In this document: positions 22,561-35,023 of the stretch, in pieces
How positions within the stretch are numbered: position 1 is the first letter of the stretch
How the letters are laid out: the number at the start of each line of letters is the position of its first letter
Source of the DNA: Notospermus geniculatus
Taxonomy: Eukaryota > Nemertea > Pilidiophora > Heteronemertea > Lineidae
NCBI GenBank assembly: GCA_002633025.1
Contig: NMRB01001321.1
Coordinates: 129,212 to 193,211 of the forward strand
DNA length: 64,000 nt
Reading direction: 5' to 3'
The notes under the pieces: model-generated
Seen by the model: the letters and a program-made list of their open reading frames with translations, nothing else
Databases searched by the model: none
What the model was told of the DNA's origin: nothing
Position numbers and translations under genes: made by a program

Positions 22561-23434
22561 AGTCAATTGGGTAGAAATAGGGCAGAGTACTGTTTGGTCT
22601 TTGTACACACATCAGTATGAACGTTATCAATGCGTTGATAGTATATATTCTGGAATCCGTGTCAAGTACGATTAATATTCATTTTATAAAAACCAGAGGT
22701 AGTTTTGTGGAATATAGAAAATATAGGATTTACCGCTGACTACCTCCGAAGGTAATAAACATAATGGGCCATGTTCTGTTAGACGTGACTAACTAGCAAA
22801 AACGCTGACTAAACAGGGGATGACCACACGTTCAAGTTGGACAGCATTTCATAACAAGAAATGTTTTAAAAAAACATAGGGCGGTGGTGTTTGAATTTCC
22901 TGATTGGTTTGCTATTTTGTTGGGCAGGATTTTGGGGCGTGACTTGATTGACCAGTTGATCGTGCCATTACATGATCATGACGATGCGAGGACTTCGAAC
23001 TGGAAAGACAGCTGAGACCATTTTGAGAAATCATCTGTCAATATTCAGTACAATACAAATGTCATAGCCCGCTCCCCACGGAGCATGGCCATGCGTGAGA
23101 AACGGGAGGAAATTCGGAATTGACAAAACCACATAGGCGCATTTAAAAATACGCATCCTTGGCTAATCAGGCGATCACTACAGGGGTGCTGCAATGCATC
23201 ACGTATTAACGTCCGGCAATGTCATCAGAAGCATTTAAGTTGAAAAGGAAAACGCATCAACACACACGCTCATACATGTCACAGGCGAATTCCCTATCAG
23301 TCCACCCTGATATATTGACGTGCCTGCCAAAACTGACGTCGTTGCTAAGGTGAATCGGTTCTTGGCGACGCCCATGGCGTAGCCCCTAAGATCGTACAAA
23401 TCCGGGAATTGCGTGCGACAGCATCACATGCCAC
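22561..23434. other. No gene recognised
   Basis: Sequence between a Polinton end and a truncated LINE; no supported feature. Confidence 0.4.
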
Positions 23435-23436
23435 AT

Positions 23437-26400
23437 GCTTCTTCATAAAAGCAAATCATGCATAGACCTTCTCTTCTGTAACTCGCCTGGTTTGCTTGCT
23501 TCCACTGATGTTCTCCCGCCCATTGCTGGTTCTGACCACAGTACAGTCCGTGCTCGAGTCGACTTGGCTAACAATTTCTGTGACGCCGCTACCATTAAAA
23601 GGACATGGTACTACGACCAGGCCAACTTAGATGACTTAAACCTCCGTATTTTGGACTATGACTGGGGTGCCATTCTCAATGCTGACGACCCCAACGATAT
23701 ATCGCACTCCTTTACTGAAACCCTTTTCAATCTATTTGACTTTCACATCCCTCATCGTGACAAACTGGTTAAACCCAATGATATGCCATGGTTCAATGAT
23801 AACATCAAAACTGCTATTAACAAACGCGACAAATATTACAAGAAACTAGCAAAGCATAATACTTTGGATAACATTCAACAATTTAGATCCCAGGGCCACC
23901 CTCGTGAGCGAACTTGTGCAACAAGCTAAAGAACAGTATAGAAATAATCTGTGTAAGTCTCTTATGTCATCCTCCCCATCCTCCAAAAATTATTGGACAC
24001 TGATTAAGAAATTGCTCGGTAAAAGGTTTTCATCTGGTATTCCCACACTGGAGGGAGGTGGGCTTATCGCCAGCAGTGACATTGCTAAGGCTAACCTTCT
24101 ATTATCAACCTTTCTTGGCAAGCTCACCCATTCTTATGACGTTTCTAACCTTCCAAACTGCCCTTCCAAGGCCACTAATGTTCTACAATCAATAACTGTC
24201 AATAGGACCTTAGTTAGAAAGATATTGCTTGACATTGACGTCTCTAAAGGCTGTGGCGACGACGGAGTTACCAACAAAATGCTAAAGCTAGTCGCCGCTA
24301 GCTTAGATGGCCCACTTTGCTCTCTCTTCCAAAAGCTCATTGCAACAAAAACGTTTCCTAATTGTTGGAAATCTGGTACGATCGTACCTATTTTTAAAAA
24401 CAAGGGTTCAAGAAATTCTGTCTGCAACTATCGTCCAGTTACCCTCCTTAACACACTGTCCAAAATATTCGAGCGGGTAATTTTTAACAGCATTTCAAAT
24501 TATCTAATGTCAAATAACTTAATATATGAATACCAGTCTGGGTTCTTAAAAGGACATGATACCAGCAAACAATTACTTCACATCACCCACATGATCCTTT
24601 CAAACCGTGACTCTCAGCTAGTAACCAGAGGTGTTTTCTTGGATATAGAAGGGGCCTTTGATGCCATCCCACACCACTTGTTAACGCACAAACTAAAACA
24701 ATATGGCTTAGACCCAAATATCATTACATACTCTCGTCCTACCTTTCCAATAGAAAACTCAGAGTCAAAGTGAACAACACTTTTTCATCATGGTCCCCTC
24801 ATGGTTCTATTAATTCTGGCGTCCCCCAGGGGTCCATTTTGGGGCCCTTACTTTTCCTGATATAGGTAAATGACTTGGCCGACGTAGTTGCTCACTGTAA
24901 AGCTTACCTCTATGCTGACGATTGCGCCCTTTTCCTACCAGTTGACAGTAACCTTAACACCGGCATCTCTCACCAAATTCTTCAAAGCGACTTAGACCGC
25001 TTGACCGAATGGTCAGCGGTTTGGAAACTCAACTTTAACCCTTTCGGGACTAGGCGATGTTGGAAAGTGTACAATTCGTAACATGAATCTGTGATGTCTC
25101 TAGCTCCCTAAAATTGCAACCAAAACTGGCGACAAGGCACTCATTCTGGAGGCAACTAAATGGGCCACGATCTCATGGAGGTTTGCCTCTTCCAAAATGT
25201 CTGTGAGAGAAACAGGCCAGAGCCGAAGACGCAAGTTGTGCGGAAATAGTCGCGTTCTGCCTACTTTTTCGTCAGGTTTCCAATCTTTAAACGTCCATAT
25301 CTCGATAACCGTTGCTCGTACGCGTCTGAAAATTGGTCAAAATGAAGCTACTTTTTTCTACTCTTTCTTTTGGCGCCAGTCGCGTCGTCGTAGCTGCTTC
25401 CGTTCCGGAGATATGGCCATTTTGTCACAACATGTCAGATTTGCACTTTGGAGTCTGTCAATCTAGGCCCCGGGACAAACGTTAAAATGCAATTTTAGCC
25501 AGGTTTCTTCAATCAGAGCCAAATCGCGTATTGAGGGGGGGGGGGGTAGTCTCGCATTAATAAATATGCAAAGCAGACATCAATCGGTCCACTGGTTACG
25601 ATTCTATGCCAGTTTGAATGTGCAAGGGTGTGTGGTGCAGGCCAATCTCGCCAAAAGGCGAGATTAGTCCCGAAAGGGTTAAGGGTACAAAGAGTAAAGA
25701 AGTCGTTTTCAAAGTACCTTTGATCCGACCCCCACCTTTTCCCCAGTTGACCTTGAACAATGAACCTATACCTAAAGGTGACAATCACAAGCACCTTGGA
25801 GTAACTCTAGACGCAGCCCTTAACTTACATCAGCATATTGACAGCATTGTGGCTAAATGTCACAATAAACTCAATCTTCTCTCGGCCCTCACTCGCATAG
25901 TCCACTCTAAACACATCGAGAAAATATATATGTCCTTTATCCTGCCGCACCTTGAATATGGTTCGCCTTTATTCCTCCTTGCCAATCAAGAACACCTGGC
26001 CAAACTAGACCGCGTCCATTATAGGGGTGCCCTCCTCACTAGTGGGTGCCTTCACGGTACTAACGCTCGTAAAGTGTTGAATACCCTTGGATGGATGAGC
26101 CTCGGAGATCGTAGAGACCAGAGACTTCTTCTTCTGATGTACGACAATGTAAACAACCTTCTTCCTCCATAATTAACTGGGTTATTCAACAGTTACCGAA
26201 ATCCCGTAAATGATGCCCGCCTCCGTCACCCCAGACCCTACAGGCTTCCGATCAGAATGTCAAGCTCTCTCCGTAAATCTGCTATCCCACACTCCATCAA
26301 GCTTTGGGACTTGCTACCCATTCACATCATCCAATCATTCTCCAGTAACTCCTTCAAATACCGTCTCAGGACCTACATTGGTGGGGCCAAATTTAAGTTA

Positions 26401-27042
26401 GCTACAACCAAATTGAACTTGCCTCGCAGGGAGGAAATCTTAATGAATCGTGTCCGCAGTGACTTGCTTTTTAAAAGCCAACGTTTTGCTCATAACTTCA
26501 ATAACGTACTTGGCCCTAAATATCCCTGTGGCTACCGCTCTCATTCTACTGTCCATGTCTTCTTCCAGTGCCACCTTCTTGCTGATGCCAGACGCATCTT
26601 ACTTGACGGTATCGACACCATCGCATCATTCGACCCTACCCTTCTTCACTCAATGAACAGTCCAGACCGTTTACATCTGCTACTATACGGCCATCCCAAC
26701 CTCCCTCTCAAAGTGAATAAACTCATTATGTCCAAAACAGCCACTTTCCTAAGCGATTTCTATCCTGAACGTCCATAGCCTTTACTCCCTCTGACAGTGA
26801 ACATGACCGTCCTGGTTCTTCTAACTTGCTTGAGGTGTCTCTCTGGAGTCGAGTTGCTGCCATGACTCTGTGTATATTGTAGGCTACTTTGTCTTTGTTG
26901 AATTCCCTGTTTCCCTTCCTCTTCTATGTAAATTTCCCGCCATTACTTTGTATTTTAGTTGTACCCAGGGCCAAAAATGCCACCTGACCTCGGCCCTTTC
27001 CTATGTATTACTTCCCTGTTCTTTTTGTTGCAAATAAATTTC
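23437..27042 (+). pseudogene. 5'-truncated, decayed LINE (same family as 56564-60391)
   Basis: Translated pieces align in order with the longer LINE at 56564-60391: the end of the endonuclease domain (CIDLLFCNSPG, then GSDHSTV), a linker, the reverse transcriptase ([43 protein letters not shown]) and the C-terminal Cys/His region (YPCGYRSHSTVHVFFQC). It begins inside the endonuclease, so it is 5' truncated. Frameshifts lie near 23905 and 24730, with stops near 24862 and 26170. A piggyBac-like element (25039-25678) splits the RT region. The 3' UTR keeps a GGGCC/GGCCC stem (26967-26997) and AATAAA at 27033. Confidence 0.9.
25039..25678. mobile_element. piggyBac-like MITE inserted in the LINE
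   Basis: TTAA flanks are exact (25035-25038 and 25679-25682). TIRs begin CCCTTTCGGGACTA, and the CCYT start plus TTAA target are piggyBac hallmarks. Taking one TTAA copy restores the LINE reading frame (codons for ...NFK.. matching ...RFK.. in the other copy), so the insertion is precise and younger than the LINE. A G-run lies inside at 25537-25549. There is no transposase in its 640 bp. Confidence 0.9.
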
Positions 27043-27170
27043 ATTCACTATCAGCCAACCATGAATGGGTCCGAAAGACATTGATTTGGACCGCTGGCGC
27101 TGTGAGCTCTATTGGTCAGCCGACAGCTCCTATCGAAATGCTCCGAAACACTCTGCTCGTAGATTTTACC

Positions 27171-28304
27171 TCAGTCATCGAGTGTCCGAGTTGTGGTTTG
27201 ACTCGGTTTGTAAACTGAACTAAAGCTTTCCTTCTTGTGCCTAAAACCTCGGAACATTCGGAATACCTCGCGCCGAAATTGAGTTCCACTTACACAGTAG
27301 AGAAGGAAGTTGACTGTGTTGTTTAGGTAGGCAAGATTATTTGTTATAACATAGCTTAGGGCTTTTTGAACAACTTGTTTCCAAGTTGTGGATTTGGCAT
27401 GTTTGGAGTAGTGTAGGATTACAAAATACACATAATGAACAGAACTTGGTAACGTTAATAAGATGAAGACAACACTAACAGTGGTCAACATGTACGTCAT
27501 ACTGGTCATCTGAGATGACCGACCGTCAGATCGCCCTCCAGGATTCTGGAGTTTTTTACGTTTTATCTGTCCCCTCACAACCTTGTATAGTATGGAGCAA
27601 TTACAGAAAGTGATGACGACGAATGGCAAAAACGAATAGACCAGCAGGTGTGTACAAAACCACACCATCGTCCAGAAGTAACCTACCATCCAACCACAGA
27701 TTGCATTATTTCCTCCACGATATAAGCGATAGAAATAAATGGATGGGGAATTCAAGGCAAACAGAAATATAAATAGAAAGGCCAGTCCCATAAAAGTCCA
27801 CTTCTTTGTACATATAGCTCTTGCCTTTAGAGGAAAAGATACAGATATCCATCTTTCTACTGTCAAACAGACGACATTCCAACTGGCGAAATGCAGAAAG
27901 AAATACGTCAAGAAGACATGAGCTGGGCAGGAAATATAGGATAGAGTGCTAATGTCGATGTTAAATAAATATAAGACCCACTGACGAAGGAGTCCAGTCC
28001 AAAGCACGCAGGTGTCTACTGTAGCAAGTGTAATGAGTAAAATCCTCGTGGAAGCTTTCCCAAACTTTTGAATCAGCAAGACGAGGATTGTTAAAACATT
28101 AAATAATGTCCCAAATATTAATAGAAACGGAGGTACCCATATCCAGAGGAGCACCCGAAGTCGCCATTCCCAGAATAGATTGAGGTAGTCGTTCAAAGTC
28201 ATGTAATAAACACCGCGAGTCACCCTTGGGTCGAGTCCTGCACCCGCGACCTCAACAGCTTTATCAGCGTCGTTTGTTGTCGATTCGTACATCTTCATTA
28301 TCAT
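27171..28304 (-). CDS. Rhodopsin-class (class A) GPCR, peptide-receptor type, paralogue 1
   Basis: 377 codons with seven hydrophobic helices: TM1 about 52-77 (LLIFGTLFNVLTILVLL, with the conserved N), TM2 about 86-112 (LATVD), TM3 with extracellular C in SYISCPAHVF and ERW in place of DRY, TM4 (W of KKWTF), TM5, TM6 and TM7 (NNTVNFLLYC in place of NPxxY). Helix 8 reads TQFRREVFRMF. A Cys in the second extracellular loop (AICGW) can pair with the TM3 Cys. The YCVSG-xxFRRE ending is typical of FMRFamide-receptor-like and GPR139-like receptors, so a neuropeptide ligand at the plasma membrane is likely (inferred). Start: M1 at 28304 or M5 at 28292. Minus-strand TTATTAATTCAG upstream is a possible splice acceptor. 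Paralogous to 35959-37038. Confidence 0.9.
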   Translation of the reverse strand: MIMKMYESTTNDADKAVEVAGAGLDPRVTRGVYYMTLNDYLNLFWEWRLRVLLWIWVPPFLLIFGTLFNVLTILVLLIQKFGKASTRILLITLATVDTCVLWTGLLRQWVLYLFNIDISTLSYISCPAHVFLTYFFLHFASWNVVCLTVERWISVSFPLKARAICTKKWTFMGLAFLFIFLFALNSPSIYFYRLYRGGNNAICGWMVGYFWTMVWFCTHLLVYSFLPFVVITFCNCSILYKVVRGQIKRKKLQNPGGRSDGRSSQMTSMTYMLTTVSVVFILLTLPSSVHYVYFVILHYSKHAKSTTWKQVVQKALSYVITNNLAYLNNTVNFLLYCVSGTQFRREVFRMFRGFRHKKESFSSVYKPSQTTTRTLDD

Positions 28305-28319
28305 ACGTACTGAATTAAT

Positions 28320-29333
28320 AACGTACCGCCAAATTCGAGGAGGAATCTAAAATTAGATACACACACATTCTCATGACGTAACATTTTGTGAGCTCATTTC
28401 GCCGGACGAAGAAACATGGCTGACATGTGACAGCACAGCAACGTCGTTTCCGACAAAATGACTGAAAATATGGGAAAACACTGCTGCTGGTTTATTCAAT
28501 AGCGACAGTTGTTATTCCCATATTCATCTGTAGGGTGTAAGCCTAAAACAACACCCAGAAAACACCCCTCTTCACCTCGGCTGCGGTGCGCGGTGGCGTC
28601 TGTTTAGAAAACAGTTTTCATCGATGTCCTCAAAATTTGTATGAGGAGCGAGTGCGTCAAAGTTGATCCAGAATACAATACGTAGTCCTTAATCCTGCCA
28701 CTCGCTCTAAGGGTATCGATTTACATTTTGCAAAAAAAACTTCGGCACGATGTAAATAATGTCACCGCTCGAATCTTGATCACGTGACTTTTGTCGGAAA
28801 AATATATCCGGGGATCTCGTAGTCATGGTAGAACATCGGGATGATGACGTCATCAGTTTTGCGGTTGGCGGTACGCTGTTGATGTCCATAAAATGGGATA
28901 CCTGCGCAACTAACGTCACGACGTGGCGCAGCGCGCGATGTGCTCGATTTTTTTTCTAGGGTTATTTCCGTTTATTTCTGGCGTGAAAAAAAACCATTTG
29001 TGTTGGTCGCCTGACAGTAAAACTAACATCATCCTGTAGCAGATGAAAATGTCCTTCATATCATTTTTTCCTTAAAATGAAGAGATAGTTTGGCGATACA
29101 AGAAGCGTTTTTGTCTCATTATTCCTGTAGAAGTACATATCTGTAGAGGTCACGTTTTCATGTTGCAACTTCAACACTTAAAATGACGTCAGTGACACCG
29201 CTGCGGGCACATCGCTCGCAGCGCCGACCTGTCGGGATAAATTGTCACGCGGGTATCCGATCCTTAGAGACCCTCGTCCTTCTCGTCAACCTCACTGCGA
29301 TATCTACTTCGTCCTCTGAGGAGTGGTTCACAC
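28320..29333. other. No gene recognised; upstream of GPCR-1
   Basis: Presumed promoter-side flank of GPCR-1. I see no TATA box in a convincing place and no conserved domain in the short open frames. Confidence 0.4.
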
Positions 29334-29728
29334 ATGGTTCCCACCCTTTTCATCCCAAAAAATTCCCCACCTTTTCCCTACCAGTTTCCGCGGGCTTTTC
29401 CGCCAAGATTTAGGGTCTGAACGTTCTAAAACCTGATCGCACTGCGCTGAAGGTCATTGATGTAGTTAATTAGTAACTACATCACGTCGTGCGGGAGGAT
29501 GATGTCCTCCATGTCCATCTGGATTGACACTCCATAATTTCAGACAATCGAGCCAACAGCATCAGTTACGCTCATTCTCATTGGTTTAAAATGGCGCAGG
29601 TCACTAAAATTCCCTACCTTTTCCAGCTCCTGATGGTGATGAAGTAATTTTCCCTACTTTTTCCCTACCGGGAAAAGTTTTTAAAATTTTCCCTACTTTT
29701 TCCAGATTTCCCTACTGCGTGGGAACCC
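29334..29728. mobile_element. Possible MITE (GGTTCCCACSC termini)
   Basis: GGTTCCCACCC at the left is inverted as GCGTGGGAACC at the right. The interior repeats TTCCCTACYTTTTCC several times. No clear target duplication. Confidence 0.45.
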
Positions 29729-29859
29729 TGTTCACACTCTTAACTCCGTATAGAAGAAGGCAGTTTTAAAGAATTGTTGCAAAATAAAAAAGTATTATCG
29801 TCGTATTCCGCATTACATCGTCTCATGTAAGAAATTCGGGGCAGTAGCAGGGCCCAAGC

Positions 29860-30176
29860 TAGTCTCGCGCAACCACCCCCATTAGGTCATACTCCGAGGT
29901 CGTCAGACCGAGGGTCTGGCACGGAACGCAATTCTCATTGTAGTGACCTCATTTCGATGATTCCAAATGAGATCAGCTTCACTGATTGGCTAGTCACTAC
30001 CAATGTATTATGCATGCATGCATGAAGTGCAGTGTAGTTGTGCTCTACGTCATCAGTTGTAGGTAGGTTGTCCGCCATGATGGTTTTACAACATTACAAG
30101 TCAAAGTAACCATATGGACCAGACTCTAAAATTGGAAAATTATTGGAAATTGCAAGAGTCTGGTGGCACGAGACTA
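29860..30176. mobile_element. Mutator-like MITE with 9 bp target duplication
   Basis: Termini TAGTCTCGCGCAACCACC and GGTGGCACGAGACTA. The direct repeat GGCCCAAGC flanks it perfectly at 29851-29859 and 30177-30185. The 9 bp duplication points to the Mutator superfamily. Confidence 0.8.
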
Positions 30177-30427
30177 GGCCCAAGCTCGTTTAAGAGTGTT
30201 GGGGTTTTAAACTGAGATCCTGCTACAACGAGGGACCTCCTTTTTTACTCTGGAATAGGGTATGGAGCACGAACCACTGGACCGATTACAAGATGGCGTA
30301 GATAGGAAGACATCATCTTTATTGGGCCATGTCGATTTACAGGAATCAGATGAATGGGAGGCATCCGAGGAAATACGGTCTGCAGCCCATCAGTCACACG
30401 ACTATCACGTAGGTACTGACGTAAATA

Positions 30428-30916
30428 CAGTGAGTACATAGTTAACTGGTTGTGACCCAATTTTGGTGGAAGCTCATTACAGATCATTATAATATGCATT
30501 TGAGGCCCCATAAGGGTTGTAGGGATTAAATTCATTCATGGCAGTATGAATAGGCTTTTCTGCTTGGTGTCCTGTGTTCAGACCATGACATGTGTATGGA
30601 AATGATCATTGTCATTTTCTTTTATGATTGATCTGTTGGTTTGACATGGGAATCAAAACATGCTCTCTATTGGGGAAGCCATATTAAGCCATTCATTCAA
30701 TTCAATTCAATCAAACTTTCCCAAATCAATTCATTCCTAAAGAAACCAACCACAAACATCTGAATAACCAAAATCAATACAATCAAACTTTCTCAAATCA
30801 ATGAGCCTACAAGGATAGGCCACCACAAACGACTTGGTCATATTTCCCCTGTTGTGGGCCCCTTTCATGGACTTAGAAAATTTTTGAGCCAGGACCAGTT
30901 AACTATGTACTCACTG
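30428..30916. mobile_element. TA-flanked MITE, short inverted copy of 4431-5475
   Basis: TA|CAGTGAGTACATAGTTAACT to AACTATGTACTCACTG|TA. Subterminal blocks match 4431-5475 in reverse orientation; the middle is deleted. Confidence 0.8.
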
Positions 30917-31515
30917 TATATAAATACAACTACGTGGTCGTGTTAACATCATAATAGGCTTAGTGTAACTTGCAACTCGGCCCTCCCTCTTCTCCTAGAC
31001 CGCTGGCTTTCGGCCCTTAAGTTGTCAGGCTGTCTTCTCACCAACTTTGATGATGATGAGTTTTGTTAGAAAAACTGAACAGCCCCATCCTCGCACCCAG
31101 GGCCTTCACAACCACCGGCTCCCCTTCTCGCGCTTCGTTCAGACCCTGGCGACACATCCACCCATTTCAGTAGGGAACCAGCGGAGCACTGGACTCCACC
31201 GAATTCTGCCAATCACAGCGAAGCTTCTATCCCGTCTTGGTCATTTCCAAAATGGCGGCTGTAAAAATTTCTCGATTAGCTGACAAACTCGCTGATTGTT
31301 TTATTGTTCCTGAATTAAAGCTGACCTGCATGAACGAAAAGCCCCCATGCGACGAGCAAGCGAAATGCTAACGCCCTGCAAACACCTCAAACGAAGGCTC
31401 AGAACATGATAGACCCCGCGATGCCAGGAGGGCGCCACCTTATTTGTCTTCGAGCTGTCAAGGTGTCAACATCCCCTGTTTAGCTCCTGCTGAACACTTT
31501 TTTTGAAAGAAAAAA

Positions 31516-31590
31516 GTTCGACCCAGTTGGGAATCGAACCCGCGCCCTGTTATCTTTGCTCCACCATCTTCCCCATTCGGCCACCGATCT
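31516..31590 (-). other. tRNA-like module Y, copy 2
   Basis: On the minus strand: TGGCCGAATGGGGAAGATGG (A-box-like) and GGTTCGATTCCCAACTGG (B box). Confidence 0.6.
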
Positions 31591-31683
31591 TATTGGTAGG
31601 CTTCCTGTGTTTTCTCTTATTCATAGTATTATTACGCAAGTCGAAGGCCTACGTCCATGACAAACACAAATCATTTCCCTGTC

Positions 31684-31763
31684 AGCTGGCTCGTTGGCCG
31701 AGTGGATAGAGTGGTGGATTACAAATGAGAAGGTCGACGGTTCGAATCCCGTCTAAATGACTG
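31684..31763 (+). other. tRNA-like module X, copy 2
   Basis: TTGGCCGAGTGGATAGAGTG (A box) and ACGGTTCGAATCCCGTC (B box). Confidence 0.65.
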
Positions 31764-32163
31764 TAATTTTTTTTCTTTGAATAGTGTAAGAGCTATCCGG
31801 AGATGTTGACAGCTATGTTGCTCGAAGACAAATAAGGTGGCGCCCTCCTGGCATCGTGGGGTCTATCATGTTCTGAGCCTTCGTTGGAGGTGTTTGCATG
31901 GCGTTAGCATTTCTCTTGCTCGTCGCATGGGGGCTTTTTGTTCATGCAGTTCAGCTTTACTTCGCGTCAAAATGATTCTCACGGATTATCTAGATAACAA
32001 GTACGCATCAATGTGTTCAAAACACGAAAGTATGATCCAGTTCAGTGATCCAGTGTGGTTGGGGCAGCTATCATTCGACAGCATGCATAAATTATGGAAT
32101 ATGACGCAATGCTACGAGACTGGTATTCGCTAACACTTTACAGCAGATCTATGTGCAGACATT

Positions 32164-32520
32164 AGTTGCGCTTCCACTACAAAAAAAGCCGGTATTTGTC
32201 CGCTCTTATTCTGCTTCCATTACAGAATTGCCGGGTTTAAAAAGTCCGGTTCTATTAAGTGCGGATCTATTTAGTTCGGATAGCATAGCCGATCATACTC
32301 CGAATCTAGATGCGGATAAATTTTGTAGTGGAATGGCAATAACACCGGATCTATTTGTAGTATTATGCTCGGCTACAGGTGGCTCCACGGTCGCTTGCGA
32401 CTGTGCATGACCTGTCCAAACTAAATAGATCCGCACTTAATAGAACCGGACTTATTAAACCCGGCAATTCTGTAATGGAAGCAGAACAAGAACGGCTTTT
32501 TTTGTAGTGGAAGCGCAACT
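32164..32520. mobile_element. MITE with GCGCTTCCACTACA termini, 3 bp target duplication
   Basis: The ends AGTTGCGCTTCCACTACA and TGTAGTGGAAGCGCAACT are inverse; TIR identity extends about 65 bp. ATT flanks both sides (32161-32163 and 32521-32523). The paralogous copy near 38590-38606 lacks it. A 3 bp duplication suggests PIF/Harbinger or ISL2EU-type elements (inferred). Confidence 0.85.
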
Positions 32521-32811
32521 ATTGTAGCACTTAGCGCGATATTTGGTTATTACATCAAGTGGCATTTTCCCACTGCATTGCAAGGTTTATTTGTGAATTA
32601 CCACAAAAATTGCTACATTGATGAGATTGGCTGTTGCAAAGTAGATAGTAGCCTTCAAAACATCGACATGTGATTGAATTACAACAACACTGACAACACT
32701 ACACAATTGGCGAGGGTATGTCCCTCTAACCCATCCAAACGGGGTGGATGTCCTCAGGGCATTGAGGGAGGGTACGGCCCGTAAATTAACTGAGATTATC
32801 AGGATGCAATA

Positions 32812-33310
32812 GCCCAGGAAACGTTATAACTATTCTGATAATTAATACTTTATCCTACGGTGGTTTTCTGAATTTTCCAGCCCGATTCCTCTGATTCCTC
32901 AGATTCCTCTGGTCTCCCTAATTCGACATGGCCTCGTTATTGCAGCTGGATAACAAATGAGGATTCACGGGGTAAAATTCACGGACCAGCTGCTTCAGGA
33001 ATTTTGATTCCGACAGCGGATCTAAAATTGAAGTCGTAAGTCAGAGCCGCGAATCGCAGACACTGAATAATAGCCCAGGAAATGTTAACCATTCTGATAA
33101 TTTATACTTTATCTTACGGTGGTTTTCAGGATTTTCCAGCCCGATTCCTCTGATTCCTCTAAATCGACATAGCCTCGTTGTTGCAGCTTGATAAGAAATG
33201 AGGACTCACGGGTTAAAATTCACGAACCACCTGCTTCAGGAATTTTGATTCCGAAAGCAGATCTAAAATTAAAATCTGAAATCACATCCACGAATCGTAG
33301 ACCCTCAATA
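32812..33310 (+). repeat. Tandem duplication, two ~250 bp units
   Basis: Both units start TAATAGCCCAGGAAA and carry ATTTTCCAGCCCGATTCCTC, GAGG.TTCACGGG and GCTTCAGGAATTTTGATTCC in the same order. A third, partial unit appears at 37370-37445, upstream of GPCR-2, and probably belongs to the same segmental duplication. Confidence 0.8.
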
Positions 33311-34769
33311 AGGACGAAGGACTAAAGCCTAGGTCACAAATGCACCGGGCCCCGTACGATTTTCCCCACCCAGCGGCTTGCTGCGGATTTTAGAGACTGA
33401 AACTCGGATCTAAGATGAATCATGCCGAAATCGCCTCAATAGATAGGCGGAAAGTAGGCTGGATCAAACTGGGCACCGTAGAAATTGGCCAAAATGTCTG
33501 TTTTTACTCGCCGTACGGGCCCCGGAGTGGATATGTGACTGGGGCTTAAGCCAGCACATTCTACGTATATCGTTCTTTTCAGTCTTTTTACGACACATAG
33601 CAAAACGAAAGGGACCCGATGACAATGACATTGTCTGAACGTTTGAATAATATTTCTCGATACTGCAAACAATTATCGTCCATCGCTTCAGGATTGGCGT
33701 AGGATATACCCCCCGGCAAAGTTGCACTCATCTGTGGATATGTTTTTTTTCTCGCAATACCGGTATTGCCCTAGGCGTCGTTGAGATTTTTTCACAATTG
33801 ATAACGTGTTGAATGGCTAAAGAAGGATAAATTCCACAAACAACGTCTGCACACTTTCATGATCAATTTTGCCACGAGATGACGTCCACCCGTGTGCACT
33901 GTTGATATACTACATGTAACTACCACTGCCTCAGACGCAAAGTATCCGAAAATGTCAGCCGCCGTCTGTTAGGTGCCGCCGCATGGTCAACCTGATACCA
34001 GCATTAAATCACTGTCGAGGTTCAGACCATATTATGATGACCACTTGTAACGTTCCTCAAGACCCTTTACACCTTGCACCAATTACGAAATTCAGCTAGG
34101 TGTTGAGAGTGGCGATGGATCAGGATGTCGATAATGTCAAACTGGTGTGATTAGCAGAGGAAAGCACACGAGTTACCGAATCAGACGTTTTGCTAACAAA
34201 CGCCTGAATTGGCGACTTGTGTGGTTCAATTTCCAATCATACCATCAAACATATGGGTTTATACTGTCGTTAGGACAGCATTATATTTACATCACTCAGG
34301 CTCCACCAACCATCTCTCCTTTTTCAGAAAGCCAGAAATACAGGGGTCGAGACAATCGAGCTGAGGTGGTTATTGGGCACAGTCCTGTTGTTTTCCTTCT
34401 TTGCCTAATTTACAAAAAATGGAAAAGACGTCGATGCATTGTCCAAAAGTTTTCCACTTGAACAGAAATGCTTTGTTGTAAACAAAACTCGTTTAAATTT
34501 TCAAATCTGATGAACAAAAGCGATTTTTGTAAATTTGTAGCACGTTCGGGATTTAACCACTGTGCATTCCCCCTTGCCTGGCTACATGTACGCATGCTTT
34601 AGCTTGATACGTACCACGGTACTAATTCAGAGGATTGGAATGGCTCCATTACAACGGGAGTGGTGCAAGTTGCAGTGTATGGTGCAAGTTGCAGGTGCAC
34701 TGGCTCAGATAAGACCATATGATGAAGTCATAGTGGAAGGCACCATTTCTGAAACAAATTTGCTAAGAG
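33311..34769. other. No gene recognised
   Basis: Unassigned sequence. The 104-codon frame at 34147-34461 has no recognisable domain. Confidence 0.4.
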
Positions 34770-34780
34770 ACCGTTTAGCT

Positions 34781-35012
34781 TGGGCTGTCAGAGTGGCGCA
34801 ATGGAAACATCGGCGCCTGTCACCTCTGAGGTCGCGGGTTCGATTCCCGGTCTGGTCCGTGTCTCATGTGATAGAGAGGGCGACTCTCTTTGACAGCGCA
34901 GGTTTTCTCCGGGCACTCCGGTTTCCTCCTGCATTACATTAAAATCGCCCAATATTGTCTATAGAACCAATAATGCCGAATTTGGCGCTCGGTTCTCAAC
35001 TCAATATTTTTT
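34781..35012 (+). mobile_element. tRNA-derived SINE with 11 bp target duplication
   Basis: ACCGTTTAGCT flanks it perfectly (34770-34780 and 35013-35023). The head has an A-box-like AGTGGCGCAATGGAAAC and a B box GGTTCGATTCCCGG. The body carries the word CTCCGGTTTCCTCCTGC, which resembles conserved central domains of invertebrate SINEs. The 3' end is T-rich. Confidence 0.9.
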
Positions 35013-35023
35013 ACCGTTTAGCT

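Larger units (their letters stand above)
31319..31956. mobile_element. TTAA element with two tRNA-like modules, copy 2
   Basis: Same TIRs as 11716-12352. Left TTAA is at 31315-31318; the right copy reads TTAC (31957-31960), one base off TTAA. The paralogous segment at 38388-38410 reads CCTGAATTAACTTCGCGT without the element and is a clean empty site. Module Y lies on the minus strand (31516-31590) and module X on the plus strand (31684-31763). Confidence 0.9.
31160..32760 (+). repeat. Segmental duplication upstream of GPCR-1 (partner 38280-38745)
   Basis: Blocks such as CAATCACAGCGAAGCTTCTA, GATTATCTAGATAA, GGGGCAGCTATCATTC, GACAGCATGCATAAATTATG and ATTACATCAAGTGGC occur in the same order in both copies. 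Two insertions (31319-31956 and 32164-32520) are present only here. With the paralogous GPCRs this defines a tandem duplication of roughly 7-9 kb. Confidence 0.85.

Noticed and set aside
29971-29990. TAGGCCTA, TACATGTA and ACCGGTA enrichment as a regulatory code
   Set aside because: These palindromes are scattered without positional relation to genes; they look like a compositional habit of this genome and do not support a site call.
34790-34860. Possible functional tRNA gene
   Set aside because: A/B boxes are present but the cloverleaf is degenerate, and the unit ends in a SINE body with an 11 bp target duplication.
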